Shown here: piece by piece, positions 1 through 7,689 of the stretch
Layout: each line of letters starts with the position of its first letter
How positions within the stretch are numbered: the first letter of the stretch is position 1
Assembly (NCBI GenBank): GCA_013204125.1
Contig: JABMOP010000279.1
Location: 1-13,261, forward strand
From: Rhodospirillales bacterium
GTDB lineage: Bacteria > Pseudomonadota > Alphaproteobacteria > Rhodospirillales > UBA2165
Direction of reading: 5' to 3'
DNA length: 13,261 bases
The notes under the pieces: model-generated
The model's database searches: none
The model's input: the letters and a program-made list of their open reading frames with translations, nothing else
What the model was told of the DNA's origin: nothing
Program-made: the position numbers and the translations under genes

Positions 1-146
1 CCTATGATCCAAAAGGCGGCGGCGTCGAACACGGCGCACGCATTTTCGCCCAATCCACCTGCCACCACGCGCCGGAAATCTACGGCGGCATCGAAGAGGC
101 GGTCGCGGGCGAGCTGTTAAAGAAATTTTTTAAAGAACGAAGATAG
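1..146 (+). CDS. 3' end of an unrecognised protein (partial)
   Basis: Reading frame 3 is open from the window edge to a TAG at 144-146 and gives a 47-residue C-terminal piece. It begins YDPKGGGVEHGARIF, continues with a Cys-His-His stretch (QSTCHHAPEIYGG) and ends in a charged helix (ELLKKFFKERR). The other two forward frames are closed by stops early or at codon 40. The Cys-His-His pattern could be a metal or active-site element, but with only the tail visible I cannot assign a family. It converges on lysK with 9 bases between the two stop codons. That tight spacing supports this frame being real, since lysK ends exactly where this frame ends. Confidence 0.6.
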   Translation, partial: YDPKGGGVEHGARIFAQSTCHHAPEIYGGIEEAVAGELLKKFFKERR

Positions 147-155
147 GGAGAACGG

Positions 156-1754
156 TTACCCCGCCGCTAAATCTTCGCCGTCTAATACCCGCCGGACCAG
201 GGTCAATGTTTCCTCAACCCCGTAAAGGGCGATGAAGGAGCCCATGCGGGGGCCGGTGGATTGACCCAAAAGCGTCTCATAGAGAACCCGGAACCAGGAT
301 TTCAGATCTTCTTCGTAATGACGTTTGCCGACCTCATAAACTTCGGTTTGGATATCTTCAGCGCTGGCCCCGGTTGCCAGGGCCGATAAGGTTTTATGCA
401 AATCTTCAAGCGCCGCACGTTCCGCTTCATCGGGGGCGCGGTAGATTTTGCTCGGTTTGACGAAATCTTTGAAATAACTAACCGCGTACTCGGTCAGCCG
501 GTTAAGTGTCGGCGCGTTTTCAGGTGTGGCATCCGGGCGATAGCGGGAAATGAAATGCCAGAGCACCGAAGTGTCTTCGGTATTACAAACCCCGGCGAGG
601 TTCAAAAGGATATTGTAGGAAAGATGCGCATCCTCGTGCGGCGGCTTCCCCGAATGAATATGCCATGCGGGGCTTTCCAATTGCTTCTGTTGATCCAATT
701 CCGGGAACTTGGCCAAATGCTGGAGATAGTCATCGACATTGCGCGGGATGACGTCAAAGAACAGCCGCTTTGCCTGGGTTGGCTTCTGGTACATGAACTG
801 GGTCAAGGATTCCGGCGGCGCGTATTTGAGCCATTCTTCCATGGTCAGGCCGTTGCCGCGCGATTTGGATATTTTCTCGCCGTTTTCATCCAGGAACAAT
901 TCGTAAGTGAACCCCGCTGGCGGCTTACCACCAAGCAGACGTGCAATCTTGGATGACAAACGCACGGAATCGATTAAATCCTTGCCCGACATTTCATAAT
1001 CAACGCCAAGGGCAACCCAGCGCATGGCCCAATCGGCCTTCCATTGCATCTTGCACTGACCGCCGGTGACCGGCACTTCAACTTTTTTGCCGCTTTCATC
1101 TTCGTAAGTAATCGTTCCCGCAGCGGTATCGGTGTCAATGATCGGCACCTGGAGAACAACCCCTGTGTCGGGGCAAATCGGCAAAAACGGGCTATAGGTC
1201 TTGCGCCTCTCTTCGCCCAAGGTCGGTAAAATGACACCGCGCACCTTTTCAATATTGGCCAGCATCGCCAGCAGTGCTTCATCGAATCGGCCGGATTTAT
1301 AAGTCTCGGTCGCACTTTTAAATTCGTAATCAAAGCCGAATTCATCTAAAAACGCCTGCAGCCGGGCATTGTTGTGGGCACCGAAACTGTCATGGGTTTC
1401 GAACGGATCGGGCACCGAGGTCAACGGTTTGCCCAGATGCTGTTCCAGCATTTCCTTATTTGGAACGTTATCGGGCACCTTGCGAAGCCCATCCATATCA
1501 TCGGAAAAAGCAATCAGGCGGGTTGGCATACCGGTCAAAGCGGTAAAGGCGTGGCGCACCATGGTTGTCCGCGCAACTTCGCCGAAGGTGCCGATATGCG
1601 GGAGGCCGGACGGCCCGTAACCGGTTTCAAACAATACGTGGCCGGCGTCGGGCAATTTGCCGCCAAGCCGTTTTTCCAATTGGCGGGCTTCGGCAAACGG
1701 CCAGGCGTTCGCTTGGGCAGCTATTTCACGGAATTGGGGATCGATCGCGGGCAT
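156..1754 (-). CDS. lysK: Lysyl-tRNA synthetase, class I
   Basis: This cytoplasmic enzyme attaches lysine to tRNA-Lys using ATP. The 532-residue product has the class I signatures: the HIGH-type motif HIGT at residues 53-56, within GPSGLPHIGTFGEVAR, and the KMSKS-type loop KISKS at 294-298, within DENGEKISKSRGNGL. Both fit the class I LysRS family (LysK, often annotated lysS) and not the unrelated class II LysS/LysU fold. Length matches the family. Class I LysRS is usual in archaea, spirochaetes and many alphaproteobacteria. The start at 1754 precedes the MPAIDPQFREIA N-terminus. Its upstream purine stretch (GAGG about 10 bases before ATG) is a modest ribosome site, and a good promoter-like pair lies just upstream. 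The gene is transcribed alone and converges on the partial gene at the window edge. Confidence 0.96.
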   Translation of the reverse strand: MPAIDPQFREIAAQANAWPFAEARQLEKRLGGKLPDAGHVLFETGYGPSGLPHIGTFGEVARTTMVRHAFTALTGMPTRLIAFSDDMDGLRKVPDNVPNKEMLEQHLGKPLTSVPDPFETHDSFGAHNNARLQAFLDEFGFDYEFKSATETYKSGRFDEALLAMLANIEKVRGVILPTLGEERRKTYSPFLPICPDTGVVLQVPIIDTDTAAGTITYEDESGKKVEVPVTGGQCKMQWKADWAMRWVALGVDYEMSGKDLIDSVRLSSKIARLLGGKPPAGFTYELFLDENGEKISKSRGNGLTMEEWLKYAPPESLTQFMYQKPTQAKRLFFDVIPRNVDDYLQHLAKFPELDQQKQLESPAWHIHSGKPPHEDAHLSYNILLNLAGVCNTEDTSVLWHFISRYRPDATPENAPTLNRLTEYAVSYFKDFVKPSKIYRAPDEAERAALEDLHKTLSALATGASAEDIQTEVYEVGKRHYEEDLKSWFRVLYETLLGQSTGPRMGSFIALYGVEETLTLVRRVLDGEDLAAG

Positions 1755-1775
1755 GGCCGTGGCGCCTCGTTGAAA

Positions 1776-1804
1776 ATTAAATTACTGAAAGAAATTTGGA
1801 TCAA
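1776..1804 (-). promoter_or_regulatory. Candidate sigma-70-type promoter for lysK
   Basis: Read on the reverse strand, TTGATC (1799-1804) is followed after exactly 17 bases by TTTAAT (1776-1781). These match the consensus boxes at 4 of 6 and 5 of 6 positions. Transcription would start near 1769 and leave a leader of about 15 bases before the lysK ATG at 1754. The position is right and the spacing ideal, but this is pattern matching only. No T-box-like or other leader structure would fit in so short a leader. Confidence 0.45.
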
Positions 1805-1873
1805 GGCTGGAACCTAAGTACCCGCATCATTTCCGTCAACACCGGGATGGCGCAGCGCCTATTTCAAACGCAA

Positions 1874-1900
1874 AACGGACCGGCAATTGGCCGGTCCGTT
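1874..1900 (-). terminator. Intrinsic terminator after the lipoprotein operon
   Basis: There is a perfect 11-bp inverted repeat, AACGGACCGGC (1874-1884) and GCCGGTCCGTT (1890-1900), around a 5-base loop. On the reverse strand the stem runs into TTTTGCGTTTG, a T-rich tail. The hairpin lies 24 bases past the stop of the secreted-protein gene ending at 1924. The forward-strand side has no comparable T run, so it mainly serves reverse transcription and insulates lysK from the upstream operon. Confidence 0.82.
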
Positions 1901-1923
1901 GTAAATTGTTGCGGTTGAAGGAG

Positions 1924-2610
1924 CTACCTGACTTTAATTCGGCCAGCCCGGCGCGTGTTTTTGAAACCCGAGCCAACACCGCATCTGACACCATCGCTGA
2001 GGGCTTTTGGATTGGGACCCATTGCCTGGACCCCATTCAACGGGCTATATCTCTGGGCGCGTGCAAACCGCTGCGAATAATTGCTTTTTCTCAGTTGAAC
2101 GCCTACTTGGCGACCGGAACCCATGCTAATCACTATTTCCTTGGGCTTGCCGAGACGGCTTTTGCCGGGGAGGCGCGAACGCTGGGAACGGTAAGCCTGC
2201 ACAGACTGAAGACCCGCGCCGGTAACGAAAGCCGGAGCCTCCTCAGCGCGAGACGCCTGCGCGGATTTCCGATAAGAACGAGATATAACTTGGCCGAGAT
2301 TCCGATCTGAAATTAGACCAATTGCCTTCATTTCATCAAACACCCGGCCCCATCCGTCGCCAGCGCTCTTAACGAAGGCAATACGTTCCAAACTCCAGGA
2401 GCGGGAATTTTCGCCTGTGGATTGCGCATCAAACAACGCTTGGGCAATTTTTCGACTGCCGTTCGACAAATTCTCGAAATATTGAGTTTCAATCGGCACA
2501 CCGGTCGCGTTCTCGGGCAAATCAGATTCGGCACGTGCATCTTGGACACCCAAAGCCATGATCAACGAGATCAATATTGAGAAGACTATATATTTTGCCG
2601 TTTGCATCAT
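1924..2610 (-). CDS. Secreted protein of unknown function with basic C-terminal tail
   Basis: This 228-residue product has a clear Sec signal peptide: Lys6, a hydrophobic core (YIVFSILISLIMALGV) and an Ala-Arg-Ala cleavage site after residue 27. It is therefore probably periplasmic or exported. Residues ~55-112 form a compact segment (ALFDAQ..., WSLERIAFVKSAGDGWGRVF, EMKAIGLISDRNLGQVIS). It resembles a segment I associate with small secreted alphaproteobacterial hypothetical proteins that carry low-complexity C-termini; I know no function for it. Residues ~113-228 are rich in Arg, Lys, Ser and Gly and look disordered. The start is Met-Met at 2610, with GGA seven bases upstream. The gene follows the lipoprotein gene by 21 bases, so they are likely co-transcribed, and the 1874-1900 terminator closes the unit. 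Confidence 0.8.
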   Translation of the reverse strand: MMQTAKYIVFSILISLIMALGVQDARAESDLPENATGVPIETQYFENLSNGSRKIAQALFDAQSTGENSRSWSLERIAFVKSAGDGWGRVFDEMKAIGLISDRNLGQVISRSYRKSAQASRAEEAPAFVTGAGLQSVQAYRSQRSRLPGKSRLGKPKEIVISMGSGRQVGVQLRKSNYSQRFARAQRYSPLNGVQAMGPNPKALSDGVRCGVGSGFKNTRRAGRIKVR

Positions 2611-2631
2611 AATTTTCCGGTTTTCTACCTG

Positions 2632-3063
2632 TTACCTCTCAGGATAAGCGGCAACGAACTCCGCCTCGACTGTCTCAGCCGTCTGGATGATGATTTCCGT
2701 CGAAGTCGCATTGTCTTTAAAAAATATTTGACCCTCTCTGGCAACCACACGCATGCGGGTGGTTCTACGGGTCAGCGGTTCCAATTCAATATCGATATTC
2801 CGGCCGATGGCCTTAGCCTTAATTTCCCATCCCGACCGTACTTCTTTGATATCGACGACATCTATATCCATTCGTGCCAGGGACTTGAGGGTCGCCCGGC
2901 GCATATCTTCAACCGGTATGGTGAAGGTTTTGTATGTGATGCCGCTCAATGTGTGGTCGACGCCGACACCACTGGCAACGCCGGCGGCCGTCAAGGCCGC
3001 CGCTGCACAACCTTGGAGCACCAGGAATGTCGCTGCAATTAATGCTAATTTAAATTTGGTCAT
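2632..3063 (-). CDS. DUF3568-like lipoprotein
   Basis: The 143-residue product starts MTKFKLALIAATFLVLQGC, a lipoprotein signal peptide with lipobox LQGC and Cys19 as the lipidated residue. It should therefore be anchored to the inner or outer membrane. After a short Ala/Gly-rich linker comes a domain of about 110 residues (VDHTLSGITYKTFTIPVEDM, then KSLARMDIDV, GWEIKAKAIGRNIDIELEPL, RRTTRMRVVAREGQIFFKDN, ending in QTAETVEAEF). This alternating strand and helix pattern is typical of the DUF3568 family of small lipoproteins, whose function is unknown. A strong ribosome site, GGAG, lies six bases before the ATG. It is the first gene of a two-gene operon with the downstream secreted protein. The family call comes from memory of its pattern, not a search. 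Confidence 0.82.
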   Translation of the reverse strand: MTKFKLALIAATFLVLQGCAAAALTAAGVASGVGVDHTLSGITYKTFTIPVEDMRRATLKSLARMDIDVVDIKEVRSGWEIKAKAIGRNIDIELEPLTRRTTRMRVVAREGQIFFKDNATSTEIIIQTAETVEAEFVAAYPER

Positions 3064-3340
3064 GTCTTCTCCGGCGGTAAGTAAATAATGGCCTGATCAC
3101 TAAATATTTATGTGATACTTAGCTAGCCCGGTTTCAACGTCAATATTATTTGTTTTACCAAAATTTAGTTCGAATTTTATCTATATTTGGATTTTCCGAT
3201 TTTTTACTAGTATTCAGGCGCTTCAGACCAGCTTTAGAGCGGTTTATTTACTTGAATCACCCTTATAACCTGTCCTGACATGAAACTTATTTTTGCGCGG
3301 TTGTTATGGCGTCTCCGTAGTCCCGCCGATAATATGGTGT
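3064..3340. other. AT-rich divergent intergenic region
   Basis: These 277 bases separate the reverse lipoprotein operon from the forward helicase gene and must hold both promoters. The centre (about 3100-3300) is visibly AT-rich compared with the coding regions, as expected for promoters. The reverse-facing candidate is listed separately. For the helicase I see only fragments, such as TATAAC at 3264 and CTGACA at 3275, without a well-spaced partner. I looked for an alphaproteobacterial LexA box (GTTC-N7-GTTC) because DinG is SOS-controlled in some bacteria, and found none. No small ORF or RNA gene is evident. Confidence 0.6.
3096..3143 (-). promoter_or_regulatory. Candidate promoter with adjacent dyad for the lipoprotein operon
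   Basis: On the reverse strand TTGACG (3138-3143) is followed after 16 bases by TAAGTA (3116-3121), a weak -10 match. Just downstream is the near-palindrome ATCAC-TAAATATTTA-T-GTGAT (3096-3116). Its 10-base centre is itself a perfect palindrome. A dyad at this position could bind a repressor or other regulator around the transcription start, about 33 bases before the lipoprotein ATG. The region is AT-rich, so chance palindromes are more likely here and confidence is low. Confidence 0.28.
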
Positions 3341-6100
3341 ATGGACCGAACGATTTCTTCCCAAAATAATATCCAGATGCCGCATGCGCCGATCCTTATT
3401 ACCGATCACCATGGGGCATTGATGTTGGAGCCCGATGGCACGTTTGAGGCTTTGGATCATAGATCGGCAGTGCAAAAAACGGCCGACCGACCGCCCATTC
3501 TGTGCCACGTAAAATCGGTCGCTCGCCACCTTGGCTGCAATCCGTTCCGCGCCTATGACCTGCTGGAATTATATGCCTTTGCCCGTCCGGCAGAATTTTG
3601 CGTTCCAACAGTGAGGGGCCTCGCCGATGCCTTGGGCCTGAACGCGCCGGTGGGCCAGGAAGATTTGGCGCTGACGCTTTTGCAGGCGGCGCGAAAGCTA
3701 TTGGAAGAGTTAGCGGCAGCCAAGGAGCCGGCCGGCGCCATTGCCTGGTCTCTGGGCCACGCTGGGTGGCCATGGGCGGAATGTGCGCTTGCAGCGATCG
3801 ACGGGGGCAGCCCGCCCAAGCGTCCAAACAATCCGATCGAGGGGTTAAAAGTTTGGACGCGGCTTAAAGAATGGTCTGAGAGCGCACCAATGCCCGCGCC
3901 GGGCCATGAGCCGGTGTCGGACGAAGAAGTGCTGGAACGGCTAACTATGATGCTCGGCAAAGGCGCCGAAGACCGGCCCCAGCAGAGCGAATATGCGGCA
4001 GCGGCGGCACATGCTTTTCAGCCCACAGACGCAGATGGCAGCCTGAAAAGCTGCATCGCCGAGGCCGGTACAGGTGTCGGCAAAACGCTCGGCTATATTG
4101 CGCCGGCAAGCGTTTGGGCCGACAAAAATGACGGTGCGGTTTGGGTCTCAACCTATACCAGGAACCTGCAAAGGCAGTTGGACACCGAATTGGATAGGCT
4201 CTACCCGGACAAGGCGGAAAAGGCCTTGCGCGTGGTCGTCCGCAAAGGCCGCGAAAATTACCTTTGCCTGCTCAACCTGGAAGAAGCCGTCAATACCAGC
4301 AAAGGGGCCGATTTAATCTCTCTCGGGCTAACCGCACGCTGGGCGGCGGCGAGTAGAGACGGCGATATGATCGGCGGCGACTTCCCGGCCTGGCTGGCCG
4401 ACTTGATGGGCCGGCGGAGAACTGTCGAACTTACCGATACGCGAGGCGAATGTATTTATTCGGGCTGTGCGCATTACGGTAAATGTTTCATCGAAAAATC
4501 GGTCCGCCGCGCGCGGCGCGCACGTATTGTAATCGCCAATCACGCTTTGGTTTTGATCCACGCGGCCCTCGGCGGAGACGATACGCGCAACCCGGCGCGC
4601 TATGTCTTCGACGAGGGTCATCATCTTTTCGAAGCCGCCGATTCCGCGTTTTCGGCCCATCTGACAGGTCTCGAACTTGCCGAGCTTCGCCGCTGGCTAA
4701 TCGGCGCGGAAACAGGGCGCTCCTCCCGCGCTAAGGGCCTCCGAGCCCGCGCTGAAGCCGTGCTCGGTGAAAGCGGCGCTGCGGCCGAATCGTTGGACGC
4801 GCTCTTGCGCGCCGCGCGCGGGCTTCCGGGACAAGGCTGGATGCAGCGTCTCGCCGACGGTGCGCCGCACGGTACAGCGGAAAGCTTTCTCCTGCTTGTG
4901 CGCGCCCAGGTCTATGCCCGCGATGAAAAAACGGCTTCGGCTTACGGCCTGGAATGTGAGGTATCGCCGGTCGTCGAGGGCTTACCCGAAGCCGCGCAAA
5001 ATCTGGCCGGTCATTTGGAAGCCATCATTAAACCCGCACAAAATCTGGTTCAGGCGCTGCATCGCCGGCTTGATGATGAAGCGGACGAATTGGATACACC
5101 GACCAGATCGCGCATCGAAGCGGTTATGCGCAACTTAGAACGCCGGGCCATAGCCACGGTGGGCGCCTGGCGCGATATGCTGGCCGCCACAGCCGCCGAG
5201 ACGCCGGAAAATTTTTCCGATTTTCTATCGGTTGAACGGATCGAGGGGCGGGATATTGATATCGGCATGCACCGCCATTGGAAAGACCCGATGATCCCCT
5301 TCGCCGAACAGGTCGGCGGCAGCGCGCAAGGCTTGCTGATTACTTCGGCAACGTTGCGCGATCAATCGGGCGGCGGTGATGCCGAAGCTTCGGGAAATTC
5401 ACCGGGCGCCGCCTGGTCAAACGTCGCCTACCGGACTGGTGCCGATCATCTTCCGGGTAATCCGCATTATGTGCATGTGGACTCGCCCTTCGACTATCCC
5501 GCCCAGACCCGAGTATTTGTGGTGACGGATATTAAAAAGAACGATCTGGACCAACTTGCCGCCGCTTACCGCGAGCTTATGGTTGCTGCCGGAGGCGGCG
5601 CGCTTGGATTATTTACTTCGATCGCCCGCTTGCGCGGCGTTCATGAGCGCATCGCCGGCGCAGAAAAACTCGCCCATTTGAATTTATTTGCGCAGCATGT
5701 GGACGGATTGGATACCGGCACCTTAGTTGATATTTTCCGCGCCGAAGAAGACGCCTGCCTTCTGGGGACCGACGCAGTCCGCGACGGAGTTGATGTGCCG
5801 GGCCGTGCTTTACGCTTGATCGTGTTCGACCGCGTACCCTGGCCACGACCGACGCTATTGCACAAAGCCCGCAAAGCAGAATTTCAAGGCGGCAATTACG
5901 ACGACTTGATTACACGGTTGCGGCTCAAACAGGCTTATGGGCGGCTGGTAAGAAAGGCCGACGACCGTGGCGTATTCACGCTTTTGGACCGGGCAACGCC
6001 ATCCAGGCTGCTGACCGCTTTTCCAGATGGCGTGGAAGTACAGCGCTGCGGATTGATGGACGCCATCGAAGGAACGCGGAATTTCCTGGAACGAAGCTAA
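3341..6100 (+). CDS. dinG: DinG/XPD-family ATP-dependent DNA helicase with iron-sulfur cluster
   Basis: This is a superfamily 2 helicase of the DinG/XPD/Rad3 type, expected to unwind DNA 5' to 3' in repair or replication-transcription conflicts. From the ATG at 3341 it has 919 residues, long for the family. Residues ~15-200 are an N-terminal extension. Helicase motifs follow: Walker A AEAGTGVGKT (240-249), DEGH box (424-427), TSATL (668-672), DGVDVPG (from 815) and QAYGRLVRK (from 864). Four cysteines, 309, 371, 376 and 382, lie between motifs I and II. The last three have the C-x4-C-x5-C spacing of the DinG [4Fe-4S] cluster. The frame is open back to a TTG at 3293, but similarity-like sequence begins only near the second Met (3380), so 3341 or 3380 is the likely start. 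Neither has a strong ribosome site. The symbol is family-level. Confidence 0.9.
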   Translation: MDRTISSQNNIQMPHAPILITDHHGALMLEPDGTFEALDHRSAVQKTADRPPILCHVKSVARHLGCNPFRAYDLLELYAFARPAEFCVPTVRGLADALGLNAPVGQEDLALTLLQAARKLLEELAAAKEPAGAIAWSLGHAGWPWAECALAAIDGGSPPKRPNNPIEGLKVWTRLKEWSESAPMPAPGHEPVSDEEVLERLTMMLGKGAEDRPQQSEYAAAAAHAFQPTDADGSLKSCIAEAGTGVGKTLGYIAPASVWADKNDGAVWVSTYTRNLQRQLDTELDRLYPDKAEKALRVVVRKGRENYLCLLNLEEAVNTSKGADLISLGLTARWAAASRDGDMIGGDFPAWLADLMGRRRTVELTDTRGECIYSGCAHYGKCFIEKSVRRARRARIVIANHALVLIHAALGGDDTRNPARYVFDEGHHLFEAADSAFSAHLTGLELAELRRWLIGAETGRSSRAKGLRARAEAVLGESGAAAESLDALLRAARGLPGQGWMQRLADGAPHGTAESFLLLVRAQVYARDEKTASAYGLECEVSPVVEGLPEAAQNLAGHLEAIIKPAQNLVQALHRRLDDEADELDTPTRSRIEAVMRNLERRAIATVGAWRDMLAATAAETPENFSDFLSVERIEGRDIDIGMHRHWKDPMIPFAEQVGGSAQGLLITSATLRDQSGGGDAEASGNSPGAAWSNVAYRTGADHLPGNPHYVHVDSPFDYPAQTRVFVVTDIKKNDLDQLAAAYRELMVAAGGGALGLFTSIARLRGVHERIAGAEKLAHLNLFAQHVDGLDTGTLVDIFRAEEDACLLGTDAVRDGVDVPGRALRLIVFDRVPWPRPTLLHKARKAEFQGGNYDDLITRLRLKQAYGRLVRKADDRGVFTLLDRATPSRLLTAFPDGVEVQRCGLMDAIEGTRNFLERS

Positions 6101-6155
6101 TAATTCGACTAGGACATTGAATTAATGAACTTCTTGAGCAGCACATTATTTGCCA

Positions 6156-7679
6156 ATGCCCATTGATATCTGTTTCATCCGACCGTCGATAATTGTCCCG
6201 GCGAAGAATATTACGACCATATTCACACCGCCCTTGGGATTGGCCTATGTCGCCGGCGCCGTGCGCGAAGCCGGGTTTGGCGTACAATTGATCGATGGCG
6301 TCGGCGAATCCTTGGATACGCGGCATCCGGCGCCCAACAATTGTTATTTTTATGGGCTATCACAGGATCAAATTGTCGAACGCATTGATCCGGATGCGAA
6401 GGTCATCGGCGTGGCATTCGGATTTTCGTTTGATTGGCCGGCCTGCCGCGATTTGGTCACTGCGATCCGTGCCAGATACCCAGATAAGCTTTTGATCGGC
6501 GGCGGCGAACACATTACTGCGCTGCCCGAACAAAGCCTCCAGGAAAGCAGCCTTGATCTATGTGTCCTCGGTGAAGGCGAAGAAACGACTATCGAGGTTA
6601 CCGCCGCCTATCTGGCCGGCAGGTTAGATACTAAATCGGTCGCCGGCATCGCTTTTCGAAATGATGAAGGCGGGATTACGGTCAACCAGCGGCGCGAACG
6701 CAGGCGCGACATCGATGGGATTCCATGGCCGGCTTGGGATTTGTTACCGATTGAGAATTATTTAGAACGCGGAGATGGCTTTGGCGTCAATAGGGGCCGC
6801 TGTCTGCCGGTCATGGCATCGCGCGGCTGCCCCTATCAATGCACTTTTTGCTCCAACCCGCAAATGTGGACAACCCGTTGGATCGCCCGCGACGCCGATT
6901 TATTGTTGGATGAAATGCAGGCCTATCAGGAGCGCTACAAGATAGATAATTTCGATTTCTACGACCTGACAGCCATTGTCAAAAAATCCTGGATCTTAGA
7001 ATTTTGCCGGAAAATTGAAGAACGAGGGATGTCCTTCACATGGCAATTACCCAGCGGCACCCGGTCCGAAGCGATCGACGGAGAAGTCGCCGCGCTCCTA
7101 TATAAATCTGGCTGCCGTAATATGTCCTATTCACCGGAAAGCGGATCGCCAACGGTCCTCAAGCGCATTAAAAAGAAAATCAGCACAGATTCGGTCATCC
7201 AGTCCATCCGTGCCGGATTCAAAGAAGGCATGAACATCAAATGCAATATTATCTTCGGATTTCCCGGCGAGACGATGAAAGAGATTATGCAGTCCTACCG
7301 CTTTATCATCCGTATGGGGATGGCCGGGGCGTTTGATATCAGCGTCTGGGCCTTTTCCCCCTATCCCGGATCAGAATTATTCAACGAGATCGCCAAAAAA
7401 CAAAATTTCACCCTTGATGACGCTTATTTCGATAGCCTTCGGTCCTACGCCGACCCGTCTATGACGGTATCTTACTCAGAGCATATTTCTAACGAGCGGC
7501 TGAAGACACTCCGTACCATCGGCACGATACTATTTTACCTGGCAGCCTGGATCAGGCGTCCCTACCGGCCGTTTTTATCAATCTATAATGTAATGCGTGG
7601 TCGCCAAGAATCGCGCAGCGAAATGGGATTGTTAAACATATTGAGAAGAAAACGGATTGCGACCGAAACCGCCGGATAG
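6156..7679 (+). CDS. B12-binding-domain-type radical SAM protein
   Basis: This 507-residue radical SAM enzyme belongs to the COG1032 (BchE-like) group. The N-terminal ~190 residues resemble a cobalamin-binding fold (TPPLGLAYVAGAVREAGF, LIGGGEH, CVLGEGEETT). They lack an obvious DxHxxG cobalamin-ligand motif, as in several BchE-type proteins. The radical SAM core begins with ASRGCPYQCTFCSNP, the CxxxCxxC cluster motif at Cys225, 229 and 232. Downstream are the usual PESG and FGFPGET elements. The last ~50 residues are hydrophobic then very basic (FYLAAWIRRPYRPF), suggesting membrane association. The substrate is unknown; related enzymes act on lipids, porphyrins, hopanoids or natural products. 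The ATG at 6156 is preferred over an in-frame TTG two codons earlier; no clear ribosome site precedes either. The 55-base gap after the helicase gene allows co-transcription, with no obvious functional link. Confidence 0.88.
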   Translation: MPIDICFIRPSIIVPAKNITTIFTPPLGLAYVAGAVREAGFGVQLIDGVGESLDTRHPAPNNCYFYGLSQDQIVERIDPDAKVIGVAFGFSFDWPACRDLVTAIRARYPDKLLIGGGEHITALPEQSLQESSLDLCVLGEGEETTIEVTAAYLAGRLDTKSVAGIAFRNDEGGITVNQRRERRRDIDGIPWPAWDLLPIENYLERGDGFGVNRGRCLPVMASRGCPYQCTFCSNPQMWTTRWIARDADLLLDEMQAYQERYKIDNFDFYDLTAIVKKSWILEFCRKIEERGMSFTWQLPSGTRSEAIDGEVAALLYKSGCRNMSYSPESGSPTVLKRIKKKISTDSVIQSIRAGFKEGMNIKCNIIFGFPGETMKEIMQSYRFIIRMGMAGAFDISVWAFSPYPGSELFNEIAKKQNFTLDDAYFDSLRSYADPSMTVSYSEHISNERLKTLRTIGTILFYLAAWIRRPYRPFLSIYNVMRGRQESRSEMGLLNILRRKRIATETAG

Positions 7680-7689
7680 CCAAAACCCA

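Noticed and set aside
138..177. CGAAGAT and ATCTTCG repeats spanning the two convergent stop codons, a possible bidirectional terminator
   Set aside because: The 7-bp stem has a loop of 26 bases and no clean T run on either side, and both arms are coding. It is too weak to call.
396..956. Forward open frame of 186 codons opposite lysK
   Set aside because: It is antisense to a full-length lysyl-tRNA synthetase with all motifs and has no independent support.
3169..3183. GTTCGAATTTTATCT as a LexA box upstream of the helicase
   Set aside because: The alphaproteobacterial box needs GTTC-N7-GTTC. The second half here is ATCT, so it does not match.
6125..6166. A 13-codon ORF (MNFLSSTLFANAH) overlapping the radical SAM start, like a leader peptide
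   Set aside because: There is no ribosome site and no codon run or attenuator hairpin. A chance ORF of this length is expected.
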